A stretch of DNA of 64,000 nucleotides, taken from assembly GCA_963839725.1 (NCBI GenBank), contig CAWIWT010000001.1, positions 186,001-250,000 on the forward strand, given 5' to 3'. The notes under the pieces were generated by a model. It searched no databases. It saw only the letters and a list, made by a program, of their open reading frames with translations, and was not told the DNA's origin. Shown one piece after another: positions 7,608 to 16,142 of this stretch. Position 1 is the first letter of the stretch. Each line of letters opens with the position of its first letter. Source of the DNA: Kumtagia sp963839725. Lineage in GTDB: Bacteria; Pseudomonadota; Alphaproteobacteria; Rhizobiales; Rhizobiaceae. The position numbers and the translations under genes were made by a program.

Positions 7608-8033
7608 TCAGGCGCTGGTCTTGCGGCGCAGTCGTACCACGACATCCACGTTGACGATCTCCATGCCTTCCGGAGGCTCGGGCAGATCGCAGACCGTGAT
7701 CGGGCCGGTCATGATGTCGAACACCGTGTTCTCGCCTTCGACGAAGAAATGGTGGTGATCCGACGTGTTGGTATCGAAATAGGTTTTTGAGCCTTCGACG
7801 GCAAGGATGCGCAACAGGCCGGCTTCGGTGAACTGGTGCAGCGTGTTGTAGACGGTCGCCAAGGACACCGGCACGCCTGCGGCCAGCGCTTCTTCATGCA
7901 GCAACTCGGCCGAGAGGTGGCGCTCGCCCTTGGCGAACAGCAAATCCGCCAACGCAACACGCTGACGCGTCGGGCGCAACCCAGCCCGGCGTACCCGCTC
8001 GTCAACGCTGATCATGCCAATTGGCGACTTCAT
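7608..8033 (-). CDS. irr: Iron response regulator Irr (Fur superfamily)
   Basis: Irr is the haem-responsive iron regulator of Rhizobiales, which controls haem synthesis and iron uptake when iron is low. The 141-residue protein has a Fur-type winged helix (LRPTRQRVALADLLF, SLATVYNTLHQFTEAGLL) and the HHH motif at residues 93-95 that is typical of Irr. The N-terminal haem regulatory motif of Bradyrhizobium Irr is not seen, as in other rhizobial Irr proteins. It is divergent from fabA-fabB-fabI, an arrangement I recall as common in Rhizobiales. The 242-base gap holds the promoters of both units. Confidence 0.93.
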   Translation of the reverse strand: MKSPIGMISVDERVRRAGLRPTRQRVALADLLFAKGERHLSAELLHEEALAAGVPVSLATVYNTLHQFTEAGLLRILAVEGSKTYFDTNTSDHHHFFVEGENTVFDIMTGPITVCDLPEPPEGMEIVNVDVVVRLRRKTSA

Positions 8034-8146
8034 AGTGCCGAAACACCCCGTTTAGGTCCCGCAATGCTCACGAATAGCGTGAACGTCGCAAGGCTCCCCA
8101 TTTCGTGGATATATTCGGTTGTCCGCTTTCGATCAATAGCGGCACA

Positions 8147-8175
8147 TTGACCGGGAATTGGCGTCGGGTTAATCG
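8147..8175 (+). promoter_or_regulatory. Possible fabA promoter
   Basis: TTGACC and TAATCG are separated by 17 bases, about 100 bases before fabA. The -35 box is good and the -10 box weak. No obvious Irr operator was picked out in the irr-fabA gap. Confidence 0.35.
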
Positions 8176-8275
8176 CTAGCGCGAATTTCGGGAATGAAAC
8201 GGTTCGTGATACCGGTTCGGCAAAGACAACAAAGGTGCGCCCGGGCGCCTGGACAGGAACTGAGGGCAGGAGCCT

Positions 8276-8791
8276 ATGGCCGCGCAGAAATCGAGCTACG
8301 ATTACGAGGACTTGCTGGCCTGCGCACGCGGCGATCTTTTTGGCCCAAGCAACGCTCAACTGCCCGCGCCGCCGATGCTGATGTTCGATCGCATCACCGA
8401 GATCAGCGAGACGGGCGGCGCCTTCGACAAGGGCTTTATCCGCGCAGAGTTCGACATCAGGCCGGATCTCTGGTTCTTCGCCTGCCACTTTATCGGCAAT
8501 CCGATCATGCCGGGCTGCCTGGGCCTCGATGCCATGTGGCAGCTGACCGGCTTCTATCTTGGCTGGCTGGGAGAGGCGGGCAAAGGCATGGCGCTGTCGA
8601 CCGGGGAGGTGAAATTCAAGGGCATGGTCACGCCGTCGGTGAAGAAGGTGGAATACGGCATCGACTTCAAGCGTGTCATGCGCGGGCGACTGGTGTTGGG
8701 TATTGCCGATGGCTGGCTGAAGTCCGACGGCGAACCCATATACGCGGCGACCGACCTCAAGGTCGGCCTGTCCAAGCAGTCGGCGGCCTGA
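8276..8791 (+). CDS. fabA: 3-hydroxydecanoyl-ACP dehydratase/isomerase FabA
   Basis: FabA dehydrates 3-hydroxydecanoyl-ACP and isomerises the trans-2 to the cis-3 product, the branch point for unsaturated fatty acids. The 171-residue protein has the catalytic His71 in ACHFIGNPIMPG and Asp85 in CLGLDAMWQL, matching the E. coli pair His70/Asp84. ATG 8276 follows GGGCAGGAGCCT. fabB begins 36 bases after its stop and fabI follows, so the three form one operon for unsaturated fatty acid synthesis. Confidence 0.97.
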   Translation: MAAQKSSYDYEDLLACARGDLFGPSNAQLPAPPMLMFDRITEISETGGAFDKGFIRAEFDIRPDLWFFACHFIGNPIMPGCLGLDAMWQLTGFYLGWLGEAGKGMALSTGEVKFKGMVTPSVKKVEYGIDFKRVMRGRLVLGIADGWLKSDGEPIYAATDLKVGLSKQSAA

Positions 8792-8827
8792 TCGCCGGCG
8801 CATAGAAATTTAGCGAGGAGCACATCC

Positions 8828-10048
8828 ATGAGACGAGTCGTAGTGACGGGCCTCGGCATCGTTTCGTCGATCGGCAACAACGCCAACGAGGTGCAGTCGT
8901 CTCTCTATGATGCCCGCTCGGGCATCACATTCTCCGATTCCTTCGCAGAACACGGCTTCCGCTGCCAGGTTTGGGGTGCGCCAACGCTCGATCCATCAGA
9001 AATGGTCGATCGCCGCGCCATGCGCTTCCTGCACAAGGGCGGCGCCTGGAACCACGTCGCAATGGATCAGGCAATCCTCGACTCGGGGCTGGAAGCCGGC
9101 GATATCACCAATGAGCGCACCGGCATCATCATGGGCTCCGGCGGCCCATCGACCCGCACCATCGTCGAGGCCGCTGAAACCACCATCAAGAACGGCAGCC
9201 CGAAGCGTATCGGACCATTTGCCGTGCCAAAGGCGATGTCCTCGACCGCGTCGGCGACGCTCGCGACCTGGTTCAAGATACATGGCGTGAACTATTCGAT
9301 CTCGTCCGCCTGTTCGACCTCGGCGCATTGCATCGGCAACGCCGCGGAACTCATCCAATGGGGCAAGCAAGACGTCATGTTTGCCGGCGGCCACGAGGAT
9401 CTCGATTGGACGATGTCGGATCTGTTCGACGCCATGGGCGCAATGTCGTCCAAGTACAATGACCGCGCTTCCAGCGCCTCGCGCGCCTATGACGTCAACC
9501 GCGACGGCTTCGTCATCGCCGGCGGCGCGGGCGTGCTGGTTCTGGAAGAGCTGGAACATGCCAAGGCTCGCGGCGCCAAGATTTACGCCGAGATCGTCGG
9601 CTATGGCGCGACCTCTGACGGCTATGACATGGTCGCGCCGTCCGGAGAGGGTGCGGTGCGGTGCATGCGCCAGGCGCTGGCGACGGTGAATACGCCGATC
9701 GACTACATCAACACCCACGGTACTTCGACGCCGGTCGGCGATTCCCGCGAAATGGCGGCGATCCGCGAGGTGTTTGGCGCGACAATGCCGAGCATCACGT
9801 CGACCAAGTCACTCACCGGGCATTCGCTTGGCGCTGCCGGCGTGCAGGAATCGATCTACTCGATCCTGATGATGCAAGGTGGCTTCATCGGCGAGAGCGC
9901 TCACATCGACGAACTCGATCCAGAGTTTGAAGGCATGCCGATCGTACGCAAGCGCATCGACAATGCGAACATCGACACGGTGCTGTCGAACTCGTTCGGC
10001 TTCGGTGGAACCAATGCGACGCTGATCTTCCAGCGCTTCGCTGCTTAG
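8828..10048 (+). CDS. fabB: 3-oxoacyl-ACP synthase I FabB
   Basis: FabB elongates acyl-ACP, including the cis-3-decenoyl-ACP made by FabA. The Cys-His-His triad is intact: Cys162 in SSACSTSAHC, His297 in NTHGTSTPVGD and His332 in LTGHSLGAAG. The length of 406 residues is normal. GCGAGGAGCACATCC gives a clear ribosome binding site at ATG 8828. It is the middle gene of fabA-fabB-fabI. Confidence 0.97.
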   Translation: MRRVVVTGLGIVSSIGNNANEVQSSLYDARSGITFSDSFAEHGFRCQVWGAPTLDPSEMVDRRAMRFLHKGGAWNHVAMDQAILDSGLEAGDITNERTGIIMGSGGPSTRTIVEAAETTIKNGSPKRIGPFAVPKAMSSTASATLATWFKIHGVNYSISSACSTSAHCIGNAAELIQWGKQDVMFAGGHEDLDWTMSDLFDAMGAMSSKYNDRASSASRAYDVNRDGFVIAGGAGVLVLEELEHAKARGAKIYAEIVGYGATSDGYDMVAPSGEGAVRCMRQALATVNTPIDYINTHGTSTPVGDSREMAAIREVFGATMPSITSTKSLTGHSLGAAGVQESIYSILMMQGGFIGESAHIDELDPEFEGMPIVRKRIDNANIDTVLSNSFGFGGTNATLIFQRFAA

Positions 10049-10050
10049 CC

Positions 10051-10093
10051 CATGATGCCGAAAAGTGCGTAGCGGTTTTCGGACGACATTATG
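10051..10093. repeat. Short palindromic repeat between fabB and fabI
   Basis: CATGATGCCGAAAAGTGCG-TAGCGG-TTTTCGGACGACATTATG is an imperfect hairpin immediately after the fabB stop. A relative lies at 44398-44442. Such CCGAAAA/TTTTCGG repeats are common in rhizobial intergenic DNA. Confidence 0.7.
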
Positions 10094-10117
10094 GTCCAAC
10101 AAGCTTAGGAACTCTCC

Positions 10118-10930
10118 ATGGACGGTTTGATGAAGGGCAGGCGCGGCCTCATCATGGGGGTCGCCAACAATCATTCCATTGCCTGGGGCATTGCGCAGCG
10201 TCTTGCCGAGCATGGTGCCGAACTTGCCTTCACCTATCAAGGTGAAGCCTTCGGACGGCGCGTCAAGCCGCTAGCGGACAAAGTCGGCGCCTCGCTGGTC
10301 CTTCCTTGCGACGTCGAAGACAGCGCGTCGCTGAGTTCCGTGTTCGAGACGCTGGGCAAGGAATGGGGCAAGCTCGACTTCGTCGTTCATGCGATCGGTT
10401 TTTCGGACAAGAATGAGCTGAAGGGCCTTTACGCGGACACCAGCCGCGAGAACTTCATCCGCACCATGGTGATCTCCTGCTATTCCTTTACGGAAGTCGC
10501 GCGTAACGCCGCCGCCCTGATGAGCGACGGCGGATCGCTGATCACGCTGACCTATGCCGGTTCGGTGCGCATCATGCCGAACTACAACGTCATGGGCGTC
10601 GCCAAGGCGGGACTGGAAGCCAGTGTGCGCTACCTCGCCAATGATTACGGTCCGCGCGGCATCCGCGTAAACGCCATCTCTGCGGGGCCGGTTCGTACTC
10701 TTGCGGGAGCCGGCATCTCGGATGCGCGGTATATGTTCTCGTATCAGCAGCGCAATTCGCCGCTGCGCCGAACGGTCACGATCGACGAAGTGGGGGGCTC
10801 GGCGCTCTACTTGCTATCGGACCTCTCTTCGGGTGTGACGGGCGAGATCCATTATGTGGATTCCGGCTATCACATCGTCTCGATGCCCACGCTGGAAGAG
10901 CTGAAACAGGGCGATTCCGACCGGTCGTAG
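10118..10930 (+). CDS. fabI: Enoyl-ACP reductase FabI (NADH)
   Basis: FabI catalyses the last reduction of each fatty acid elongation cycle. The 270-residue protein has the variant nucleotide motif GVANNHSIAWGIA and the catalytic Tyr156...Lys163 in NYNVMGVAK, with Tyr146 in TLTYAGS. These match the E. coli numbering. ATG 10118 follows AGGAACTCTCC. The gene completes the fab operon; a 50-bp palindrome separates it from fmt. Confidence 0.96.
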   Translation: MDGLMKGRRGLIMGVANNHSIAWGIAQRLAEHGAELAFTYQGEAFGRRVKPLADKVGASLVLPCDVEDSASLSSVFETLGKEWGKLDFVVHAIGFSDKNELKGLYADTSRENFIRTMVISCYSFTEVARNAAALMSDGGSLITLTYAGSVRIMPNYNVMGVAKAGLEASVRYLANDYGPRGIRVNAISAGPVRTLAGAGISDARYMFSYQQRNSPLRRTVTIDEVGGSALYLLSDLSSGVTGEIHYVDSGYHIVSMPTLEELKQGDSDRS

Positions 10931-10947
10931 GTCCATTTCGCCGCTTG

Positions 10948-10997
10948 CTACCGCATCGGCCCGAAAATCGATTCCGATTTTCGGGCCGATGCGGTAG
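10948..10997. repeat. Perfect 50-bp palindromic element
   Basis: CTACCGCATCGGCCCGAAAATCG, then ATTC, then its exact inverse complement: 23-base arms with a 4-base loop. It is the single-hairpin form of the 108-bp elements at 5375, 23881 and 25044. It lies between fabI and fmt and could terminate or stabilise the fab transcript. Confidence 0.92.
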
Positions 10998-11037
10998 TCC
11001 GAAACCAAAAGCCGAATTCAGCAAGGCGGAAACCGCA

Positions 11038-11973
11038 ATGCCGCTCCGCATCATCTTCATGGGAACGCCCGGCTTCTCGGTGCCGACGTTGCGCGCGCTT
11101 GCCGAAGCCGGCCACCAAATCCTGTGCGCATACACTCAACCGCCGCGTCCGGGCGGCCGGCGCGGGCTCGATCTGAAGCCATCACCCGTGCACCGCGAGG
11201 CGCAACGTCTGCGAGTTCCCGTTCGCCACCCATTGTCACTCAAGGCAAAATCCGAGCAGGAGGCGTTTGCAGCACTTGGGGCCGACGCGGCGGTGGTGGT
11301 GGCCTATGGTCTGCTGCTGCCGGGCGCCGTGCTGGATGCGCCACGTCTCGGATGCTTCAACGGTCACGCCTCGCTTCTGCCGCGCTGGCGGGGTGCCGCA
11401 CCCATCCACCGCGCCATCATGGTGGGCGACGCCGAGACCGGCATGATGGTGATGAAAATGGACGAGGGCCTTGACACCGGTCCGGTCGCGATGACGGCCA
11501 AGATGCCGATTGGACCGGACATGACAACTGGCGAACTGCATGACCGCCTGAGCGAAAGGGGGGCTACGCTGATGGTCCAGGCCATGGCCGAACTGGAGCG
11601 CGGCTGGCTGGTGCTGACGCCGCAATCGGACGCAGGCGTGACCTATGCCAGGAAGATCGACAAGGCCGAGACCCGCATCGACTGGTCCTTGCCCGCCAGC
11701 GAGGTTCATAACCGCGTCCGGGGCCTGTCGCCTTTCCCGGGCGCCTGGTGCGAGTTCAGTGCGAAAGGCCGCCGGGAGCGGCTGAAGCTGCTGCGCTCGA
11801 CGCTCAGTGAAGGCAGCGGCGCGCCAGGCGCCGTTCTCGACGATTGCCTGACCATCGCTTGCGGCGATGGGGCGGTGCGGCTGATCGAGGTGCAGCGCGC
11901 CGGCGGACGCGTCGTCGACACAGCCGAATTTCTGCGCGGCTCGAAACTTGTCACAGGGGAGCGACTGTCATGA
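11038..11973 (+). CDS. fmt: Methionyl-tRNA formyltransferase
   Basis: Fmt formylates initiator Met-tRNA using 10-formyl-tetrahydrofolate. The 311-residue protein keeps Asn108 and His110 in FNGHASLLPRWRG and the N-terminal fold IIFMGTPGFSVPTL. The start is ATG 11038; the open frame back to 10945 is palindrome sequence. In many rhizobia fmt is preceded by def (peptide deformylase); here fabI precedes it and def must be elsewhere. Its stop overlaps the ATG of the following acetyltransferase. Confidence 0.96.
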   Translation: MPLRIIFMGTPGFSVPTLRALAEAGHQILCAYTQPPRPGGRRGLDLKPSPVHREAQRLRVPVRHPLSLKAKSEQEAFAALGADAAVVVAYGLLLPGAVLDAPRLGCFNGHASLLPRWRGAAPIHRAIMVGDAETGMMVMKMDEGLDTGPVAMTAKMPIGPDMTTGELHDRLSERGATLMVQAMAELERGWLVLTPQSDAGVTYARKIDKAETRIDWSLPASEVHNRVRGLSPFPGAWCEFSAKGRRERLKLLRSTLSEGSGAPGAVLDDCLTIACGDGAVRLIEVQRAGGRVVDTAEFLRGSKLVTGERLS

Positions 11974-12470
11974 GCGACTTGACGATCAGAGCAGCGTTGC
12001 CAGCGGACCGGCAGTTGATCCGCGTCCTCGTGGAGCAAGCGTTCGGCCAGCCGCTTGAAGCCGTCCTCGTCGATTTTCTGGTCGACGACGGCGATGCTGT
12101 CCTCGAATTGGTCGCCGAAAGGCACGGCGAGATCGTCGGCCATATCCTATTCTCGCGCTTGATGGTCGAGGTGGGCCAAGCGGCCTTTCCGGCGGTCGCG
12201 TTGGCGCCGATTGCCATCGACCCTGATCTGCAACGACAGGGCATCGGCGGCGCCTTGATCGCAGAGGCGCACAATCGGCTGCGCGAGGCCGGGGAGCGGC
12301 TTTCGGTCGTCGTTGGCGATCCAGGGTACTATTCGCGCTTCGGCTACCAGCGCGGTCCGGCGGAGCGTTTTTCGAGCGACTATCAGTGCGAGGCGCTGCA
12401 GGCGCTTGCCTGGGGCGAGGCGCCTGCAACCGGCCGGCTGGTCTACGCACGCGCCTTTGGCAATCTGTGA
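11970..12470 (+). CDS. GNAT-family N-acetyltransferase (YhbS-like)
   Basis: A 166-residue acetyltransferase. The acetyl-CoA binding region is LAPIAIDPDLQRQGIGGALI and the later VGDPGYYSRFGYQR is typical of the YhbS-like subgroup. ATG 11970 overlaps the fmt stop (ATGA) and truA starts 3 bases after its own stop, so fmt, this gene and truA form one tightly packed transcript. The substrate is unknown. Confidence 0.85.
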   Translation: MSDLTIRAALPADRQLIRVLVEQAFGQPLEAVLVDFLVDDGDAVLELVAERHGEIVGHILFSRLMVEVGQAAFPAVALAPIAIDPDLQRQGIGGALIAEAHNRLREAGERLSVVVGDPGYYSRFGYQRGPAERFSSDYQCEALQALAWGEAPATGRLVYARAFGNL

Positions 12471-12473
12471 GCC

Positions 12474-13241
12474 ATGCCGCGCTATCGCCTCGACATAGAA
12501 TATGACGGCGGACCCTATGCGGGCTGGCAGCGGCAGGATGGGCCGCGCTCCGTTCAGGAGGCTATCGAGCAGGCAATCATGAACTTCTGCGGCGAAACCG
12601 TCAGCATTCGCGCGGCGGGCCGCACCGATGCGGGCGTGCACGCCACCGCGCAGGTGGCTCATGCGGATTTGCGCAAGGAGTGGCCCTCCGACACGGTTCG
12701 CGATGCTCTGAACGCCCATCTGCATCAGGCTGGCGATGCGGTTGTCATCCTTTCCGCCTGGCGCGTCGGCTCCGATTTCGATGCGCGCTTTTCAGCGACC
12801 GGCCGCCGCTACCTCTATCGCATCCTCAATCGCCGCGCTGCGGCGGCGCTCGACAGGGGTCGCGTCTGGTGGGTTCCGAAGCTGCTTGATTCCGAGGCCA
12901 TGCATGCAGCCGCCCAGCGTCTTGTCGGCAGGCATGACTTCACCACCTTCCGCTCCGCCCAATGCCAGGCCGATAGCCCTGTGCGTACTCTCGACCGGCT
13001 CGATGTCAGCCGAGACGGCGAGATCATCGAAATCCGCGCCGCCGCACGCTCATTCCTGCACAATCAGGTGCGTTCCATGGTCGGCTCGCTGAAGCGGGTG
13101 GGCGAGGGCTCCTGGTCCGCCGATGACCTCGCCGCGGCCCTTTCAGCCCACGACCGCGCCGCCTGCGGCCAGGTGGCCCCGGCAGACGGACTTTATCTGG
13201 TGGGCGTGACCTATGGCGACGGAACGCCAAGCAGCGCCTGA
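12474..13241 (+). CDS. truA: tRNA pseudouridine(38-40) synthase TruA
   Basis: TruA converts uridines 38-40 of the tRNA anticodon arm to pseudouridine. The catalytic aspartate is Asp52 in AAGRTDAGVHA, and FLHNQVRSMVGSL is the typical C-terminal motif. The length of 255 residues is normal. Its 3' end overlaps that of the convergent membrane-protein gene by 31 bases. Confidence 0.96.
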   Translation: MPRYRLDIEYDGGPYAGWQRQDGPRSVQEAIEQAIMNFCGETVSIRAAGRTDAGVHATAQVAHADLRKEWPSDTVRDALNAHLHQAGDAVVILSAWRVGSDFDARFSATGRRYLYRILNRRAAAALDRGRVWWVPKLLDSEAMHAAAQRLVGRHDFTTFRSAQCQADSPVRTLDRLDVSRDGEIIEIRAAARSFLHNQVRSMVGSLKRVGEGSWSADDLAAALSAHDRAACGQVAPADGLYLVGVTYGDGTPSSA

Positions 13242-13804
13242 AGCGAAAAGAGCAAACCGAGAGATGCCAGGTAGAGGCCAACGAAAACACCCGTCGCAAG
13301 TGCGGCCCCGCGTCCGATGGAGGCGTTGGTCAACCTCCATCCCAGCACCAGTGTTGCGATATGGACAACCAGACTGACCAACACAAAGGACTCGCTGGTG
13401 GCGGGCATGACAAGTCGCAGGATCGGCAGCGGCACGGTAAGCCAACAGACCGCCGCCGACCCCCAATTGGAAGCCACGACATAAGCGGCGAAGCGGTCCG
13501 CGATGCCGATGGACTTCACCGAGAGAGCGAGCAGAACGAGAGGCACCACCCAAAGCGCGTAGTCGATGAGGGCAAGCTTCGGTATCATTGAAAAACGCGA
13601 GGCAGCCAATTCGGGGCCGGGCGAAATATCATTGGCATAGGCCAGCCAGCCGAGAAACAAAGCCGGCGCCGCCAAGATCATCGCGAAGAACGAGTTCCAG
13701 AAACCGTCGGCGGAAAGGTCGAGAAGCTTCAAGCCTTCTGAGTTGCCGAACATCAGCCGCCACGAGCCGGTCAGGCCGTTCTGGATTTCTTCGCCGGATA
13801 GCAT
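13211..13804 (-). CDS. Uncharacterised integral membrane protein
   Basis: A 197-residue protein with about five hydrophobic segments (near 36-55, 78-98, 108-133, 140-158 and 168-190) and no motif I can name. It starts 3 bases after dapE has begun its own transcript region downstream, being read just after dapE on the same strand. It overlaps truA convergently. Good coding character and its position between truA and dapE suggest a real gene rather than a shadow. Confidence 0.7.
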   Translation of the reverse strand: MLSGEEIQNGLTGSWRLMFGNSEGLKLLDLSADGFWNSFFAMILAAPALFLGWLAYANDISPGPELAASRFSMIPKLALIDYALWVVPLVLLALSVKSIGIADRFAAYVVASNWGSAAVCWLTVPLPILRLVMPATSESFVLVSLVVHIATLVLGWRLTNASIGRGAALATGVFVGLYLASLGLLFSLQALLGVPSP

Positions 13805-13807
13805 CGT

Positions 13808-14995
13808 CTAATCGAACCAGTCGCGGAGGAACCGCTGATAGATTTGGGTCAGCGTTTCGAGATCCGCAAGCGCTACCCGCTCATCCACCATATGCATGGT
13901 CTTGCCGACCAGTCCGAATTCGACCACCGGGCAGAAATCCTTGATGAAACGGGCATCCGAGGTGCCGCCGGAGGTGGAAAGTGTCGGCTTACGTCCCGTC
14001 ACCGCCTGGATCGACTCGGTAAGCGTCCCGACCAGCCGGTCGTCGCGTGTAATGAAAACGTGGCTCGGCCGGTCCTTCCAGGCAAGCTCGAAGTCGACCC
14101 GTTCCTTTCGACCCTTGCGATACTTCCGCCGACTTGCAGCCGCATCAAGCCGGTTGTGAATCTCCGCCTGAACCGTTTCAGCATCCCACGTGTCGTTGAA
14201 GCGGATGTTGAACGTGGCCGCTGCGCGCGCCGGAATGACGTTCATCGCCGGATTGCCGACATCCACCGAGGTTATTTCGAGGTTTGTCGGCTGGAAATTG
14301 GCGGTGCCCGTATCGAAGTCCGGCGTCATCAGAGCATCCAGCATCTGCATCAATCCGCGCACCGGATTGTCGGCAAGATGAGGGTAGGCGACGTGGCCTT
14401 GCCGCCCGTTGACGGTGATAGTGCCGGACAGCGACCCGCGCCGTCCGATCTTGATCATGTCGCCAAGCTGATCCGGGTTGGTGGGTTCGCCGACGAGAGC
14501 GGCATCCCAGGTCTCGCCGCGCTTGGCAGCCCAGTCGAGCAGCTTGGTCGAGCCGTTGATCGCCGGGCCTTCCTCGTCGCCGGTAATAAGCAGCGACACC
14601 GAGCCTCGCGGCTTGCCGCCTTCGGCGATGACCCGCGCAATCGCTGCGATAAAACAGGCGATGCCGCCCTTCATATCCACCGCGCCGCGTCCATACATGT
14701 CGCCCTTGGCGATCTCGGCGGCAAACGGCGGATGCTTCCATGCCGTCTCGTCGCCAACTGGGACGACGTCGGTGTGGCCGGCAAACATAAGATGCGGGCC
14801 ATTGCCCGAAAGCCGGGCGTAAAGGTTCTCGACATCGGGGGTGCCGTGCTCTGAAAAGGTCGGGCGGTCGATGGCAAAACCCATCGGCTTCAGCATCGCC
14901 GACAGCGCCGACAAAGCTCCGCCCTCGGTGGGTGTGACGGATGGGCAGCGGATCAGCTGAGCGAGGTTCACGGCGGGATCGGTGGGCAGCGTCAT
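13808..14995 (-). CDS. dapE: Succinyl-diaminopimelate desuccinylase DapE
   Basis: DapE removes succinate from N-succinyl-LL-diaminopimelate in the lysine and cell-wall precursor pathway. It is an M20-family di-zinc amidohydrolase: His74 and Asp76 in FAGHTDVVPVGD, Asp107 in GRGAVDMKGG, and the catalytic Glu141-Glu142 in TGDEEGPA. The length of 395 residues is normal for the family. The membrane-protein gene follows closely on the same strand. Confidence 0.94.
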   Translation of the reverse strand: MTLPTDPAVNLAQLIRCPSVTPTEGGALSALSAMLKPMGFAIDRPTFSEHGTPDVENLYARLSGNGPHLMFAGHTDVVPVGDETAWKHPPFAAEIAKGDMYGRGAVDMKGGIACFIAAIARVIAEGGKPRGSVSLLITGDEEGPAINGSTKLLDWAAKRGETWDAALVGEPTNPDQLGDMIKIGRRGSLSGTITVNGRQGHVAYPHLADNPVRGLMQMLDALMTPDFDTGTANFQPTNLEITSVDVGNPAMNVIPARAAATFNIRFNDTWDAETVQAEIHNRLDAAASRRKYRKGRKERVDFELAWKDRPSHVFITRDDRLVGTLTESIQAVTGRKPTLSTSGGTSDARFIKDFCPVVEFGLVGKTMHMVDERVALADLETLTQIYQRFLRDWFD

Positions 14996-15107
14996 GCGGA
15001 TCGGTTCGTTGGGATAGGATGGAGGGAGTCAGTGCGGGTTTGCGGCGCGCAAGTCAACGAAAAGCGACGATTTCAGATTGGCGCAAGCGCGCTGTTGCCG
15101 TGCGGCG

Positions 15108-15635
15108 TCAGCCGGCCGCTTCCCACGACAGCATGTTCTTGGGCAGCCGTCCGGATGGATCGTGCACGATCACGCGCCAAGGAAGGGCAGGGGCCCATTT
15201 CCAGAGAACCAGGTTGCGCATGTCGGGGCGTGCGCTGCGTGCAAATGATGGAACCAGCACGCCGGCGGAACCTTGCTTGATCAGCGTTTCGGCAACGCGC
15301 CACGAAGCCGGCCGCTTTCCATTCGATAGGTCGAGCGCCCAGGCACATGCCATATCGTCCAGCGCGACACCAGCCACGTCTCGCGTCTCGGGCGTCGAAA
15401 GATCGACAATGTCCTCGCAATCGACCTCATAGAGGCAGAGCGTCAATGGTTCGAGCTTGGACGCGAAACCTTGCAGGGTCTCGACGATCGCTCCTTCGAT
15501 CGTCAACCCGAGATAGAGGGCGGAAACGCCTCTCGGATTGAAGCGTGCGCCATGGATTTTCGCGCCCTCGCCGGAAAGCGGCGAGAACGCCCATTTCGGA
15601 TTATGCGCGCGGTAGCAACTGCCTGAGAATCTCAA
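15108..15635 (-). CDS. RES-domain toxin (NAD-depleting, ParT/MbcT family)
   Basis: RES toxins break down NAD+ or ADP-ribosylate targets. The protein has the family's opening YRAHNPKWAFSPLSGEGA, GARFNPRGVSALYLG and AIVETLQ, which carries the conserved glutamate. The start is placed at TTG 15635, which overlaps the antitoxin stop as TTGA and puts the conserved region at residue 6. The upstream open frame to 15755 is antitoxin sequence in the wrong frame. It forms a type II toxin-antitoxin pair with the upstream gene. The predicted length of 175 residues is normal. Confidence 0.88.
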   Translation of the reverse strand: MRFSGSCYRAHNPKWAFSPLSGEGAKIHGARFNPRGVSALYLGLTIEGAIVETLQGFASKLEPLTLCLYEVDCEDIVDLSTPETRDVAGVALDDMACAWALDLSNGKRPASWRVAETLIKQGSAGVLVPSFARSARPDMRNLVLWKWAPALPWRVIVHDPSGRLPKNMLSWEAAG

Positions 15636-16060
15636 GCAAATCCGCCCATGGCGAGGTGATCGAGGTAGTCGCGCAAGGCCGCCGCCTTGCCGTCCTTGAC
15701 GAGGCTTTCTGCGGTGCGTCCGCCAAAGGCGGGAATGGGCTCGGCGCGATACCACGCCATTGCCTGCTTTTCGCCGCCGGCCCAGTCAGTAACGCGTGTG
15801 ACGATCTCCAGCACTTCCGTCATCCTCGTCTGTGTCTTTGCCGCCGTCAGGCGGCTGGTGCGGCGCAGCGTTTCGGGCGCCAGCCCGATCATCTCGGCGA
15901 ACTGCCCCTTCGACATGCCGAAACGTTCGACCACTTCATCGACTTCAACCAAACCATCCCGGTCGAACAGGGTTGCGGTTCGGCCGAAGGGCGGCACATA
16001 AAAAGGCGCCTGACCTTCTTCGAAGCCAAGTGGATGGGGTTGTTTCTTAAGGGCAGTCAT
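15632..16060 (-). CDS. Xre/MbcA/ParS-type antitoxin (DUF2384)
   Basis: The antitoxin partner of the RES toxin. It has a degenerate helix-turn-helix region (VERFGMSKGQFAEMIGLAPETLRR) and a C-terminal DUF2384 domain (MAWYRAEPIPAFGGRTAESLV). ATG 16060 is chosen so that the repeat-containing region upstream stays untranslated; ATG 16075 is also in frame. The antitoxin gene comes first, which is usual for RES-Xre pairs, and the toxin start overlaps its stop. Confidence 0.86.
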   Translation of the reverse strand: MTALKKQPHPLGFEEGQAPFYVPPFGRTATLFDRDGLVEVDEVVERFGMSKGQFAEMIGLAPETLRRTSRLTAAKTQTRMTEVLEIVTRVTDWAGGEKQAMAWYRAEPIPAFGGRTAESLVKDGKAAALRDYLDHLAMGGFA

Positions 16061-16102
16061 TGCCACACCATTCATCGCATCTATATGGCAAAATATGTGG
16101 CA
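16061..16102. promoter_or_regulatory. Candidate operator of the RES/Xre pair
   Basis: TGCCACA (16061-16067) is inverted as TGTGGCA (16096-16102), with another TGGCA at 16086-16090. The sites lie immediately before the antitoxin start, where the antitoxin would be expected to bind for autorepression. This is an inference from position and symmetry only. Confidence 0.4.
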
Positions 16103-16142
16103 TCATCCTGAACTTGTCAAGGGGCGTACCTATTTGACGGTG

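Noticed and set aside
8034..8275. An Irr or iron-box operator in the irr-fabA gap
   Set aside because: No convincing match to an iron control element was seen by eye.
13211..13553. A second leftward frame (13143-13553) overlapping the membrane protein
   Set aside because: The 197-residue frame has clear membrane segments; the other frame is an Arg/Gly-rich shadow.
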